Below, in pieces: positions 28,691 to 36,765 of a stretch of 64,000 bases of DNA. Location of the stretch: positions 5,208,001-5,272,000 of the forward strand of contig NZ_CP082164.1 of assembly GCF_023101685.1 (NCBI RefSeq). The letters run 5' to 3'. The stretch is from Bradyrhizobium sp. 186. Lineage in GTDB: Bacteria; Pseudomonadota; Alphaproteobacteria; Rhizobiales; Xanthobacteraceae. The position numbers and the translations under genes were made by a program. How positions within the stretch are numbered: the first letter of the stretch is position 1; each line of letters opens with the position of its first letter. The notes under the pieces are model-generated. The model was not told the origin of the DNA. It worked only from the letters and a program-made list of their open reading frames with translations, and searched no databases.

Positions 28691-28735
28691 AAGAGGCCAA
28701 GTTAAAAGAGACCAAGTCAGAAGAGACCACGTCAT
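28691..28735 (+). repeat. Three tandem 15-bp degenerate repeats at a ribosome-binding region
   Basis: Three head-to-tail units, AAGAGGCCAAGTTAA, AAGAGACCAAGTCAG and AAGAGACCACGTCAT, fill the 45 bases ending at the start codon of the first acetamidase. Each carries an AAGAG element, so the leader has three weak Shine-Dalgarno-like sites in phase. Confidence 0.7.
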
Positions 28736-29975
28736 GAAGCATTTTTCGTTGCCGGTTTCGCCGAAAACCGTCCACTGGGGTTATTTCTCGAAGAAGGTCG
28801 CGCCGGCCCTGACGCTGCGCTCCGGAGATCGCGCCACCATCGAGACGCTGACCCACCATGCCAATGACGATTACGAACGCATGATCGCGGGCGATCCCGG
28901 CGCCGAGAGTGTGTTCCAGTGGACGCGCGAGCACAAGGCGGTGGCGCGCCGTGGCTCGGGTCCGGTCGAAGGCCCCTTCATCCGTGGCGCAGGCGAGGGG
29001 ATCGGCGTGCATCTGTTGACCGGACCGGTGGCGATCGAAGGGGCCGAGCCCGGCGACATTCTGGAGGTGCGAATCCTCGACGTCCGGCCGCGGCCGAGCT
29101 GCAGCGCCTGCCATGCCGGCCGCTGCTTCGGCTCCAACGTCGCGGCGAACTGGGGCTTTCACTATCACGATCTGATCGAGGAGCCGAAGCCGCGCGAGGT
29201 CGTCACCATCTTCGAGCTCGACACCTCGGGCGAGCCCTATGCGAAGGCCGTCTATAATTACGTGTGGGCGCCGCAGACCGATCCCGATGGCATCGTGCAT
29301 CCGACCATCGACTATCCCGGCGTGCGCGTCGACCACGCCACCATCAAGAAGCGCGAGAACATCCTGGCAAGCGTGAAAGTGCCAGCGCGCCTGCATTTCG
29401 GCACCATGGGGCTCGCACCATCCGAGGCCGACTTCGTCAGCTCGATCCCCCCCAGCTACACCGGCGGCAACATCGACGATTGGCGCATCGGCAAGGGCGC
29501 ACGGATGTTCTATCCGGTCGCCGTCCCCGGCGCCTATTTCTCGGTCGGCGATCCCCACGCCGCGCAAGGTGACAGCGAGCTCGGCGGCACCGCGATCGAG
29601 ACCTCGCTCACCGGCGAGTTCGAATTCATCCTGCACAAGAAGGCCGATCTCGCCGGCACCAGCCTCGAAGGCCTCGACCATCCGATGCTGGAGACCGATC
29701 AGGCCTGGTCGTTCTACGGCTTCACCTATCCGAACTATCTCGCCGCGCTCGGCGCCGACGCACAAACCGAGATTGCCAATCACTCAAGTCTCGACCGAGC
29801 GATGCGCGATGCGTTCCGCAAGCTCCGGCGGTTCCTGATGACCGTGCATCGCCTGAGCGAGGACGAGGCGATCTCGCTGCTGTCGGTCGGCGCCGATTTC
29901 GGCGTCACCCAGGTGGTCGACGCCAATTGGGGCGTCCACGGCACGATCCGCAAGAACATCTTCCGGTGTGACTAA
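28734..29975 (+). CDS. Acetamidase/formamidase family protein
   Basis: A 413-residue member of the FmdA/AmdA family, which hydrolyses short amides to the acid and ammonia. Family motifs are clear: HWGYFSKKVAP at the start, GVHLLTGPVAIEGAEPGD near residues 91-108, PPSYTGGNIDDW, and SVGDPHAAQGDSELGGTAIE. It carries a local Cys cluster (C123, C126, C131) that its fused paralogue downstream lacks. It follows the importer genes by 78 bp. The exact substrate is unknown. Ammonia release would serve nitrogen supply. Confidence 0.9.
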   Translation: MKHFSLPVSPKTVHWGYFSKKVAPALTLRSGDRATIETLTHHANDDYERMIAGDPGAESVFQWTREHKAVARRGSGPVEGPFIRGAGEGIGVHLLTGPVAIEGAEPGDILEVRILDVRPRPSCSACHAGRCFGSNVAANWGFHYHDLIEEPKPREVVTIFELDTSGEPYAKAVYNYVWAPQTDPDGIVHPTIDYPGVRVDHATIKKRENILASVKVPARLHFGTMGLAPSEADFVSSIPPSYTGGNIDDWRIGKGARMFYPVAVPGAYFSVGDPHAAQGDSELGGTAIETSLTGEFEFILHKKADLAGTSLEGLDHPMLETDQAWSFYGFTYPNYLAALGADAQTEIANHSSLDRAMRDAFRKLRRFLMTVHRLSEDEAISLLSVGADFGVTQVVDANWGVHGTIRKNIFRCD

Positions 29976-30109
29976 TGCGTTGAACGGCAGTCTTTTTTCG
30001 GGATGAGAGGGTGAGCAGAGATCGTCATTTGCGACCCGTCGCCGCGACGGATGACCGCGTGCGTCTGGCACAGAGGTTGCTTCGATCGACCGCAATCTGG
30101 GTCGATCCG

Positions 30110-32443
30110 ATGAGCTTCCGGCCGTTCACGAGCGAGTCCTACGCGCAAGACGACCGCCCCGAAGCCTGGCGGGACGTGCTGGCTGCCGTCGGCCTGCAAC
30201 CCGTCGGCGGCCATTCCTTCCTCGATGGGCACGCAACGGCGTCGCATCGCCACGCCTCGGGCGTCGCGATGACACGCATGGCCGCGGGCGCGCAGAGCGT
30301 CGGTCCGCTCACGAAATCGCATGAAGACCTTCCGATCGCGCTAATGCCGGTCGAGGACGGCATGGTGCTGAGGAGCGCCGGCGGCCATCGCATCGTCCCC
30401 GTCGGCCATCTCGTGCTGCTGCCGCGGAGCAGGGACTGGAGCATCGTGTTCCAGCGCGACATGCGCGCGATCGTGCTGTCGGTGACCTCGGAGGCATTAC
30501 ACGGCCGCCTCTCGGGCAAGCCGCGGCTCGGCGAGCCGCGCGTCGTTCCGCCCAGTGGTTTCGCAGATGTGTTCGCGCGCCTGCTCGACGCTACCGCGCG
30601 CACGCTCGATAACTTGAGCGATGCCGAATGGAATTCGGTCGCGCAAAGTCTCGTCGATCTGCTTCTGACGCTCGCGCATCAACTGGCGGCCTCGACGTCC
30701 GATGCCGGATCGAGCGCGACGCAGGCCGCACTTCTGCACCGGATCTGTCAGACCATCGAGCGCCGGCTCGACGATCCCGAGCTGGTGCCGGCGCGGGTCG
30801 CGCAGGCCGAGGGGATTTCCGAGCGTTACTTGCAAAAGCTGTTCGAGACGGTCGGCGACAATTTTACCCACTACGTCCGCGAACGTCGGCTCCAGCGCGC
30901 CTGGGCCGACCTGTCCAACCCCACGGAAGCGCATCGCTCGATCTCGGAGATCGCCTACGCCTATGGTTTTGGCGACTCCGCGCATTTCAGCCGCGCCTTC
31001 CGCCACCGCTTCGGACTGCCGCCGCGCGAGTTTCGCCAGCAGGAGGCGGAGCGGGCGATGTCGCAGCACGGGATCACCGGTCAGCGCGGCTGGCCGCAGG
31101 ACGCGCTGGCGCAACTCCGGGCGCATCAGGCGGGTGCGGAGGCGCGCAGCAATGTCTCCCGCGCTGACGCCGATGAGCCGAGAACGGCGGGACGCAAGCA
31201 CCATCATCTTCCGATCGAGGCCAACCGTGTTCATTGGGGGTATTTCAGCCGCTCGCTGTCGCCGCAGCTCGAGATCACCTCCGGCGACACCATCACCATC
31301 GAAACGCTGACGCAGCATGCCTCTGACGATTCTGAGCTGATGATCGCGGGCGATGCCGCCGCCGAAAGCGTGTTCGGCTGGACCCGCGAGAAGAAGAACG
31401 TGGACCGCCGCGGCGCCGGCCCGATGGACGCCAGCGTGTTCGGTCGCGGCGCCGGCGAGGGGTTTGGCGTGCACATCTGCACGGGGCCCGTGGCGGTGAA
31501 GGACGCCCAGCCCGGCGACGTGCTGGAAGTGCGGATCCTCGACATCGTGCCGCGCGCAAGCCGGCATCCGAAACATTCAGGCCGCGTGTTCGGCTCCTCG
31601 GTAGCGGCCTGGTGGGGCTATCATTACGACGAGTTCCTTTCAGGACCGAAGCCGCGCGAGGTCGTGACGATCTACGAGATATTCGACGGCGCCGACGCGC
31701 CGCATGCCCGCGCGCTCTATTCCTACCGCTGGGAGCCGCAGACCGATCCCTTCGGCGTCGTACACATGACCTACGACTATCCCGGCGTTCCCGTCGCGCC
31801 CGGCACGGTGAAGCGCCGCCATGCCGTGCTCGACGGCATCCGCATTCCCCTGCGTCCGCATTTCGGTGTGATCGCGGTGGCGCCGCGCGAGGTCGATTTC
31901 ATCGACTCCGTGCCGCCGTCCTATTTCGGCGGCAATCTCGACAATTGGCGGCTGGGGAAGGGGGCCGCTGTCTATCTTCCGGTCTCCGTCCCCGGCGCAT
32001 TGCTCTCGGTCGGCGATCCCCATGCGGCGCAGGGTGACGGCGAGTTGAGCGGCACCGCGATCGAATGCTCGATGACCGGGACCTTCGAGGTGATCCTGCA
32101 CAAGAAGGCCGACCTCGCCGGCCAGCCCTTCGCCGATCTCTCTTATCCCCTGATCGAAACAGCGACCGACTGGGTGCTGACCGGCTTCAGCCATCCCAAC
32201 TACCTCGCCGAGTTCGGAGCGCAGGGCCAGAGCGAGGTCTACGCAAAGTCTTCGCTCGACCTCGCCATGAAGGACGCTTTCCGCAAGATGCGGCGCTTCC
32301 TGATGAACGTCAAAGGACTGAGTGAGGACGAAGCGATCGCGCTGATGTCGGCAGCCGTTGATTTCGGCGTCACCCAGGTGGTCGATGGCAATTGGGGCGT
32401 GCACGCGATTATCAGCAAGCGTCTGTTTCAGGACGCGCCTTAA
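30110..32443 (+). CDS. AraC-type regulator fused to an acetamidase/formamidase domain
   Basis: A single 777-codon frame. Residues 1-200 (starting MSFRPFTSESY) resemble the N-terminal sensing domain of AraC-ligand-binding-like regulators. Residues 204-310 are an AraC/XylS double helix-turn-helix, with ISERYLQKLFETVGDNFTHY and ISEIAYAYGFGDSAHFSRAF. After a 50-residue linker, residues 363-777 are a complete acetamidase/formamidase domain, with HWGYFSRSLSP, PPSYFGGNLDNW and SVGDPHAAQGDGELSGTAIE, paralogous to the gene just upstream. No stop and no usable internal start with a ribosome site occurs at the junction, so this is a true fusion in this sequence. An upstream GTG at 30011 would add 33 residues without AraC similarity; which start is used is uncertain. 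Confidence 0.88.
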   Translation: MSFRPFTSESYAQDDRPEAWRDVLAAVGLQPVGGHSFLDGHATASHRHASGVAMTRMAAGAQSVGPLTKSHEDLPIALMPVEDGMVLRSAGGHRIVPVGHLVLLPRSRDWSIVFQRDMRAIVLSVTSEALHGRLSGKPRLGEPRVVPPSGFADVFARLLDATARTLDNLSDAEWNSVAQSLVDLLLTLAHQLAASTSDAGSSATQAALLHRICQTIERRLDDPELVPARVAQAEGISERYLQKLFETVGDNFTHYVRERRLQRAWADLSNPTEAHRSISEIAYAYGFGDSAHFSRAFRHRFGLPPREFRQQEAERAMSQHGITGQRGWPQDALAQLRAHQAGAEARSNVSRADADEPRTAGRKHHHLPIEANRVHWGYFSRSLSPQLEITSGDTITIETLTQHASDDSELMIAGDAAAESVFGWTREKKNVDRRGAGPMDASVFGRGAGEGFGVHICTGPVAVKDAQPGDVLEVRILDIVPRASRHPKHSGRVFGSSVAAWWGYHYDEFLSGPKPREVVTIYEIFDGADAPHARALYSYRWEPQTDPFGVVHMTYDYPGVPVAPGTVKRRHAVLDGIRIPLRPHFGVIAVAPREVDFIDSVPPSYFGGNLDNWRLGKGAAVYLPVSVPGALLSVGDPHAAQGDGELSGTAIECSMTGTFEVILHKKADLAGQPFADLSYPLIETATDWVLTGFSHPNYLAEFGAQGQSEVYAKSSLDLAMKDAFRKMRRFLMNVKGLSEDEAIALMSAAVDFGVTQVVDGNWGVHAIISKRLFQDAP

Positions 32444-32460
32444 AACCAAGGATAACCGAA

Positions 32461-32844
32461 GTGAAATTCCACATGATCAGCGGCGGACCGAAGCCGGTCG
32501 CGCCCTTCAGCCACGCGGTCGAGACCGACGGTTTTGTTTTCGTCACCGGTCAGATGCCGGATACGCCGCAGACGCCGGGCGTGCTGCCCGAGGGTATCGT
32601 CGCACAGACAAACGCGGTGATGGAGAACCTGAAGGTGGTTCTCAGAGGTCTCGATCTCGGCCTCGAGCACGTCGTGATGGCACGCGTGTATCTGACGCGC
32701 TTCAAGGAAGACTACGCGCTGATGAATGAGACCTACCGCACGTTCTTCGCACCCGGCCGGCTCCCGGCCCGCACCTGTGTCGGTGTCACCGGGCTCGCTT
32801 ATGACGCGCTGATCGAAATCGATCTGGTGTGCCGGCGGCCGTGA
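32461..32844 (+). CDS. RidA family protein (enamine/imine deaminase-like)
   Basis: A 127-residue protein of the YjgF/YER057c/UK114 family. The catalytic arginine is R104 in PARTCVGVTGLAYDALIEID, with the conserved Glu at 119. RidA-type enzymes hydrolyse reactive enamine/imine intermediates to keto acids and ammonia. AAGGAT lies eight bases before the GTG at 32461; an ATG four codons later is possible. It follows the AraC-amidase gene by 17 bp and is probably in the same transcript. RidA homologues often accompany amide and amine catabolism genes. Confidence 0.88.
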   Translation: MKFHMISGGPKPVAPFSHAVETDGFVFVTGQMPDTPQTPGVLPEGIVAQTNAVMENLKVVLRGLDLGLEHVVMARVYLTRFKEDYALMNETYRTFFAPGRLPARTCVGVTGLAYDALIEIDLVCRRP

Positions 32845-33107
32845 GAGCGGCGCCTGCCTGCGACCGCCGCGGAGAAACCAAACGTCGCCGATCTATGAAT
32901 GCCCGTTCATTGCTGCGGAGAATTCGAATCGGTATGAACTGCCCGTGCGCGTCTCGCGTCGCGCACGGCTCTGGAGTGCGGGCCGATCGCGTGTTGAACC
33001 TTTCGATCTCGCTCCGGACGGATCTCTGAGGCAACGCCATCGGTTGCCGCGGCATCTGCGCGGATCGACGTCAGGGGCCGGAAGCTGTTTCGATCGAAGG
33101 ATTTCAA

Positions 33108-33477
33108 ATGAAGTATTTTCTGTCTGCACTGATCGCCATCGGTCTATCCATTGCCGCCGCGCCGTCGTTCGCGGCCGATGCCCGCAATGTCTCCGTCATC
33201 AACGAAACCGGCTATGCCATCAAATTCCTCGGCTTCAACGCACCGGATGATGGCATGGACGAATGGGACAACGAGCTCGACAAGGTGCTCCAGAACCAGG
33301 CGACTACCTAATATCGAGTTCGACGATGACGATGAGGGCTGCGTCTGGAACATCCGCGTCGACTGGCAGAACTACGACGAGTCGGTCCTTTGGAAGAACG
33401 TCAACCTCTGCAAGTTCAACGCGCTGAGGCTGCGCTACGACTCCGGCACCAAGACCACGTCCTTCATCGCCGAGTAG
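33108..33477 (+). pseudogene. Small secreted protein gene broken by a one-base frameshift
   Basis: The ATG at 33108, preceded by GAAGGA, starts a signal peptide (FLSALIAIGLSIAAAPSFAA) and a mature region with VSVINETGYAIKFLGFN, then stops at TAA 33309-33311. The rest of the protein (NIEFDDDDEGCVWNIRVDWQ and on to 33477) continues in the next frame. Removing the single T at 33309 restores one 122-residue reading frame with T-N-I-E across the junction. It looks like a recent one-base insertion or a sequencing error. The product would be a small periplasmic protein of unknown role. Confidence 0.72.
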
Positions 33478-33495
33478 TTTGTCCTTGATGGCCGG

Positions 33496-33522
33496 GAGGA
33501 GGGGCCGCACAGGCCCTTCCTC
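33496..33522 (+). terminator. Strong hairpin after the frameshifted gene
   Basis: GAGGAGGGGCC and GGCCCTTCCTC pair over 11 positions (one G-T) around a five-base loop, 18 bp after the stop. There is no T-tract, but stability and position fit a terminator. Confidence 0.5.
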
Positions 33523-33610
33523 GACGCGTTGCGGAAGATGACGAATTCGTCCTTTGCAAGCGCAAGCGGCTTTGTTATACGCAGCCGCGCGCGAACGTCG
33601 GTTCGCCCTT

Positions 33611-33685
33611 TCCTCGGTAGCTCAGCGGTAGAGCATCCGACTGTTAATCGGATGGTCGCTGGTTCGAATCCAGCCCGGGGAGCCA
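33611..33685 (+). tRNA. tRNA-Asn (GTT)
   Basis: Cloverleaf with acceptor stem TCCTCGG/CCGGGGA, D-arm GCTCAGCGGTAGAGC, anticodon GTT at 33643-33645 in loop CTGTTAA, T-arm CTGGTTCGAATCCAG, and an encoded CCA end. Confidence 0.96.
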
Positions 33686-33898
33686 AATTTCACCGCTATT
33701 TCAGTAGGTTGTTGCCGCATCCTGACACGATGTGTGATGCCGCTTGAGCGGTTTCTGAGCAGCGCCCAATGCCGAATCCAGTGCGGAATCGCGTTCAAGC
33801 AGACGTGTGTGGTGGCGCCATCGCGCCATGAGGCCGGCGCCAAATCGACTCAATTCAAATCAAGCTTCGGGATGCCGGGCCTTACGGAGCTGATTCCC

Positions 33899-34078
33899 AT
33901 GCCAGACATCCACGTCGACCGTTCCCAGATGGCTCCCTCGATTCTGCCGTCCGACATTCCCGAGCTCAGCGACGATGAATGCCTCGCGCGCCTTGTGCGT
34001 GCCGTCGAGGCACCCGATTCGGCACGGCTGGACGAAGTCGCAGCACTGATCGGCCGCCTCGCGGTCGCGATCGAATAG
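33899..34078 (+). CDS. Small hypothetical protein (59 aa)
   Basis: A 59-residue frame beginning MPDIHVDRSQMAPSILPSDI, with GGAG nine bases before the ATG. The second half is an acidic helical segment (LSDDECLARLVRAVEAPDSA). The open frame extends upstream to 33734, but that part has no ribosome site and poor composition. Function unknown. Confidence 0.55.
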   Translation: MPDIHVDRSQMAPSILPSDIPELSDDECLARLVRAVEAPDSARLDEVAALIGRLAVAIE

Positions 34079-34164
34079 CCGTGTAAACCCCTGATGCGGT
34101 GAGTGCGCAGCCCCGGTCCTAGGGGCCGCCGGCCATGTTGCGTTTTCGCCGGGCATGTTCCAAA

Positions 34165-34190
34165 GATGCCGCCAATTCGTCCGCGGCATC
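34165..34190 (+). promoter_or_regulatory. Hairpin in the leader of the PIMT-like gene
   Basis: GATGCCGC and GCGGCATC form an 8-bp stem with a 10-base loop ending 22 bases before the start codon at 34213. It could affect translation or mark a transcript end. No sequence match to a known riboswitch is visible. Confidence 0.3.
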
Positions 34191-34212
34191 GTCCGCATTC
34201 CAGGGTCTGCAA

Positions 34213-34875
34213 ATGTCCGGTTTCTCGATCGCGCGCCAAAAAATGGTCGATGGCCAGGTGCGCACTACTGATGTCACCGATCGCCGCATTCTCGATGGCA
34301 TGCTCACGGTTCCGCGCGAGGCTTTCGTGCCGGCGACCAGGCAGGCCTTGGCCTATCTCGACCTCGATCTTGACGTAAGCGAGGGGGCCGCCAAGCGGTT
34401 CCTGATCAAGCCGGCCCTGACCGGCAAGCTGCTCCAGGCCGCAGAGATCGGCGAGGGCGACAACGTGCTGGTCGTCGGCTGCGCCACGGGCTATCTCGCC
34501 GCGCTGGTAGCCAGGCTTGCGCACCAGGTCACCGCGACCGAATGCGATTCGGCGCTGGCCGCGAAGGCCAGGGATGCTTTCGCCAGCCTTGGGCTCGCCA
34601 ACGTCGCGTGCAAGGCGGCGGCCTGCACCGAGGGGTATCCCGCTGCTGGTCCCTATGACGTGATCGTCCTCAACGGCGCTGCCGAGGTGACGCCGGAAGG
34701 GCTGCTCGGGCAGCTTAGGGAGGGCGGGCGTCTGGTCGGGGTCTCTGCCGAATCCAACCCGCCGCGGGCCATGATCGTGACCCGCACCCACGGCGAATTC
34801 GGCCATCGGGCGCTGTTCGATGCCGCAGCCCCGGTCCTTCCCGGGCTGGAACAGGCCGCTGCCTTCGTCTTCTGA
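34213..34875 (+). CDS. Protein-L-isoaspartate O-methyltransferase family protein
   Basis: A 220-residue SAM-dependent methyltransferase of the PIMT family. The start MSGFSIARQKMVDGQVRTTD is typical of the alphaproteobacterial branch encoded beside tolC. The SAM motif reads NVLVVGCATGYLAAL, in which the usual G-x-G-x-G is altered to G-C-A-T-G, so true isoaspartate repair activity is uncertain. ATG 34213 was chosen for the family-like N-terminus. It is followed by tolC after a 187-bp gap with two dyads. Confidence 0.82.
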   Translation: MSGFSIARQKMVDGQVRTTDVTDRRILDGMLTVPREAFVPATRQALAYLDLDLDVSEGAAKRFLIKPALTGKLLQAAEIGEGDNVLVVGCATGYLAALVARLAHQVTATECDSALAAKARDAFASLGLANVACKAAACTEGYPAAGPYDVIVLNGAAEVTPEGLLGQLREGGRLVGVSAESNPPRAMIVTRTHGEFGHRALFDAAAPVLPGLEQAAAFVF

Positions 34876-34952
34876 CGGCTTGGAGCCCGTTAAAATCCCG
34901 TTCTGAATCAGAAGTGTGGCCGGGATGCTGCACGTGAAGAGTTTCCACCATT

Positions 34953-34970
34953 AACTACCCTCAGGTAGTT
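34953..34970. promoter_or_regulatory. Dyad AACTACC-N4-GGTAGTT upstream of tolC
   Basis: Perfect 7-bp arms separated by four bases, 93 bp before the tolC start. The form resembles operators of LuxR/FixJ-family response regulators, but no regulator is adjacent. Confidence 0.4.
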
Positions 34971-34994
34971 CCGTTGCGCTTGACCGCGTCCTAT

Positions 34995-35010
34995 GTTGCC
35001 CCGGGGCAAC
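34995..35010. promoter_or_regulatory. 16-bp perfect palindrome GTTGCCCCGGGGCAAC upstream of tolC
   Basis: Both 8-base arms are exact with no spacer, 53 bp before the start of tolC and 25 bp from the preceding dyad. It is a candidate repressor or activator site, or could form a cruciform or leader hairpin. Confidence 0.42.
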
Positions 35011-35062
35011 GACTCCACTCGGATACGGTAACCAGGCTCGCGGGCACGAGTCTGGCGTGAGA

Positions 35063-36466
35063 ATGAACGGAATTTTTGGGATGCATGGGGTGAAGCTCTT
35101 CACCGGAGCGGCGGTTTCGGTCCTGCTGCTGGCGCTTGCCGGGCCGACGCCTGCCTTGGCGGACACCATCGAGGCTGCGTTGGTGCGCGCCTATCAGAAC
35201 AATCCGCAGCTCAACGCGCAGCGCGCCCAAGTGCGCTCGACTGACGAAAACGTACCGCAGGCGTTGTCGGGCTATCGCCCCAGGGTCGCGGTAACGGCGA
35301 GCGCCGGCTACCAATACACGGATTTCCAAAGCGGCCCGGGCAGCTCACCGGTTCACGGCACGGGCGTGCCGCGCAGTGCGGGCATGACGATTTCCCAGAC
35401 GTTGTTCAACGGCAACCAGACCGCCAACCGGACGCGTGCCGCCGAGAGCCAGGTCTCGGGCGCCCGCGAGGCGCTGCGCGTGCTTGACCAGAGCCTGCTG
35501 CTCCAGGCCGCCACGGCCTACATGGATTATCTGCGCGACTCCGCGACGCTCGAAGTCCAGCGCAGCAACGTGCGCGTGCTCGAGCAGACGCTGAAGCAGA
35601 CGCGTGATCGCTTCAACGTCGGCGAAGTGACGCGTACGGACGTCGCCCAGTCCGAAGCACAGTTGGCGGCCGGCAGGACGCAGGCGCTGACCGCCGAATC
35701 GAACCTGACCACCACTCGCGCGAACTTCCGCCGCATCATCGGCAATGACCCGGTCAATCTCGCGCCGGGCTCGCCAGTCGATCGCTTCCTTCCGCCGACG
35801 CTGCCATCCGCCGTCGATCTCGCGCTGGTCGAGAACCCCAACGTTACGGCCGGCATGTTCGGCATCGACGTCAACTACCTTCAGGTCAAGGTCAACGAGG
35901 GCGCTCTGCTGCCGACGATCTCCCTGCAGGCGGCCGTCACCCAATCCTACGAACAATCTTTGATTCAGGCCCGCTCGTTCGGTGCGTCCGCTGTCGCTCA
36001 GGCCTCGGTGCCGCTTTATCAGGGCGGTGCTGAATACTCGCTGATCCGGCAGTCCAAGGAAAACCTCGCGCAGCAGCGCCTCAACCTCGAGACGACGCGC
36101 GACCAGGCCCGCGCCACCGTTGTGCAGGCGTGGGGACAGTTGCAGGCCGGCAAGGCGCAGGTGCAGTCCGCGCAGGCGCAGGTCACGGCCTCCGAGATCG
36201 CACTGAACGGCGTGCGCGAAGAGGCCAAGGCCGGACAGCGCACCACTCTCGACGTGCTCAACGCGCAGCAGGCGCTGGTCAACGCGCGCGTCGCGCTGGT
36301 CACCGCGCAGCACGACCGCGTGGTTGCATCCTATTCCGTGCTCAGTGCGGTCGGCCGTCTCGCGCCGCAGGTGCTCGGCCTTTCGACCACGGTCTATGAT
36401 CCCAGCGTGCACTACCAGCAGGTTCGCGATAGCTGGGCCGGCGTGCGTGCGCCTGACGGACGCTGA
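35063..36466 (+). CDS. tolC: TolC family outer-membrane efflux/secretion protein
   Basis: A 467-residue outer-membrane channel protein for type I secretion and drug efflux. The signal peptide covers VSVLLLALAGPTPALA. The mature start DTIEAALVRAYQNNPQLNAQ and the repeat motif near RSNVRVLEQTLKQTRDRFNV are classic for the TolC/CyaE branch, distinct from the lipidated NodT-type protein at 12.8-14.3 kb. ATG 35063 lies two codons after a possible GTG. Conserved context with the PIMT-like gene is typical of Rhizobiales. Confidence 0.9.
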   Translation: MNGIFGMHGVKLFTGAAVSVLLLALAGPTPALADTIEAALVRAYQNNPQLNAQRAQVRSTDENVPQALSGYRPRVAVTASAGYQYTDFQSGPGSSPVHGTGVPRSAGMTISQTLFNGNQTANRTRAAESQVSGAREALRVLDQSLLLQAATAYMDYLRDSATLEVQRSNVRVLEQTLKQTRDRFNVGEVTRTDVAQSEAQLAAGRTQALTAESNLTTTRANFRRIIGNDPVNLAPGSPVDRFLPPTLPSAVDLALVENPNVTAGMFGIDVNYLQVKVNEGALLPTISLQAAVTQSYEQSLIQARSFGASAVAQASVPLYQGGAEYSLIRQSKENLAQQRLNLETTRDQARATVVQAWGQLQAGKAQVQSAQAQVTASEIALNGVREEAKAGQRTTLDVLNAQQALVNARVALVTAQHDRVVASYSVLSAVGRLAPQVLGLSTTVYDPSVHYQQVRDSWAGVRAPDGR

Positions 36467-36478
36467 TCGCTGCAATCA

Positions 36479-36508
36479 GGTCGGCCTCGCGAATAGCTCA
36501 GGCCGACC
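36479..36508 (+). terminator. Hairpin after tolC
   Basis: GGTCGGCCT and AGGCCGACC form a perfect 9-bp stem with a 12-base loop, 13 bp after the tolC stop. It probably ends the tolC transcript. Confidence 0.5.
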
Positions 36509-36765
36509 GGCGGTTTGCTTGCAATCGTCAAATTCCCTGACATAGCCTTGCCAAGAAGTTGCGGGTCGATTCGCCCGCATCCGATGTCGTTTGCGTAAAG
36601 CTTGGGTGCCGGAGGTAGGGCGCACGGCCGTACGTTGAGCCGTGATCTGGGGACAAGTCTGGCTGTCACGACGAAAATGTCGGGCCGCCGGTCCGGAACC
36701 GGCCAATCCCGGCGTGCTTGGTGTAAAATAACGCATGCGAGGGCGTTGAGGATGTGGAGTCGGAG

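Noticed and set aside
28691..28735. Short tandem units as a CRISPR array
   Set aside because: Units are contiguous with no spacers and only 15 bp long; no cas genes are present.
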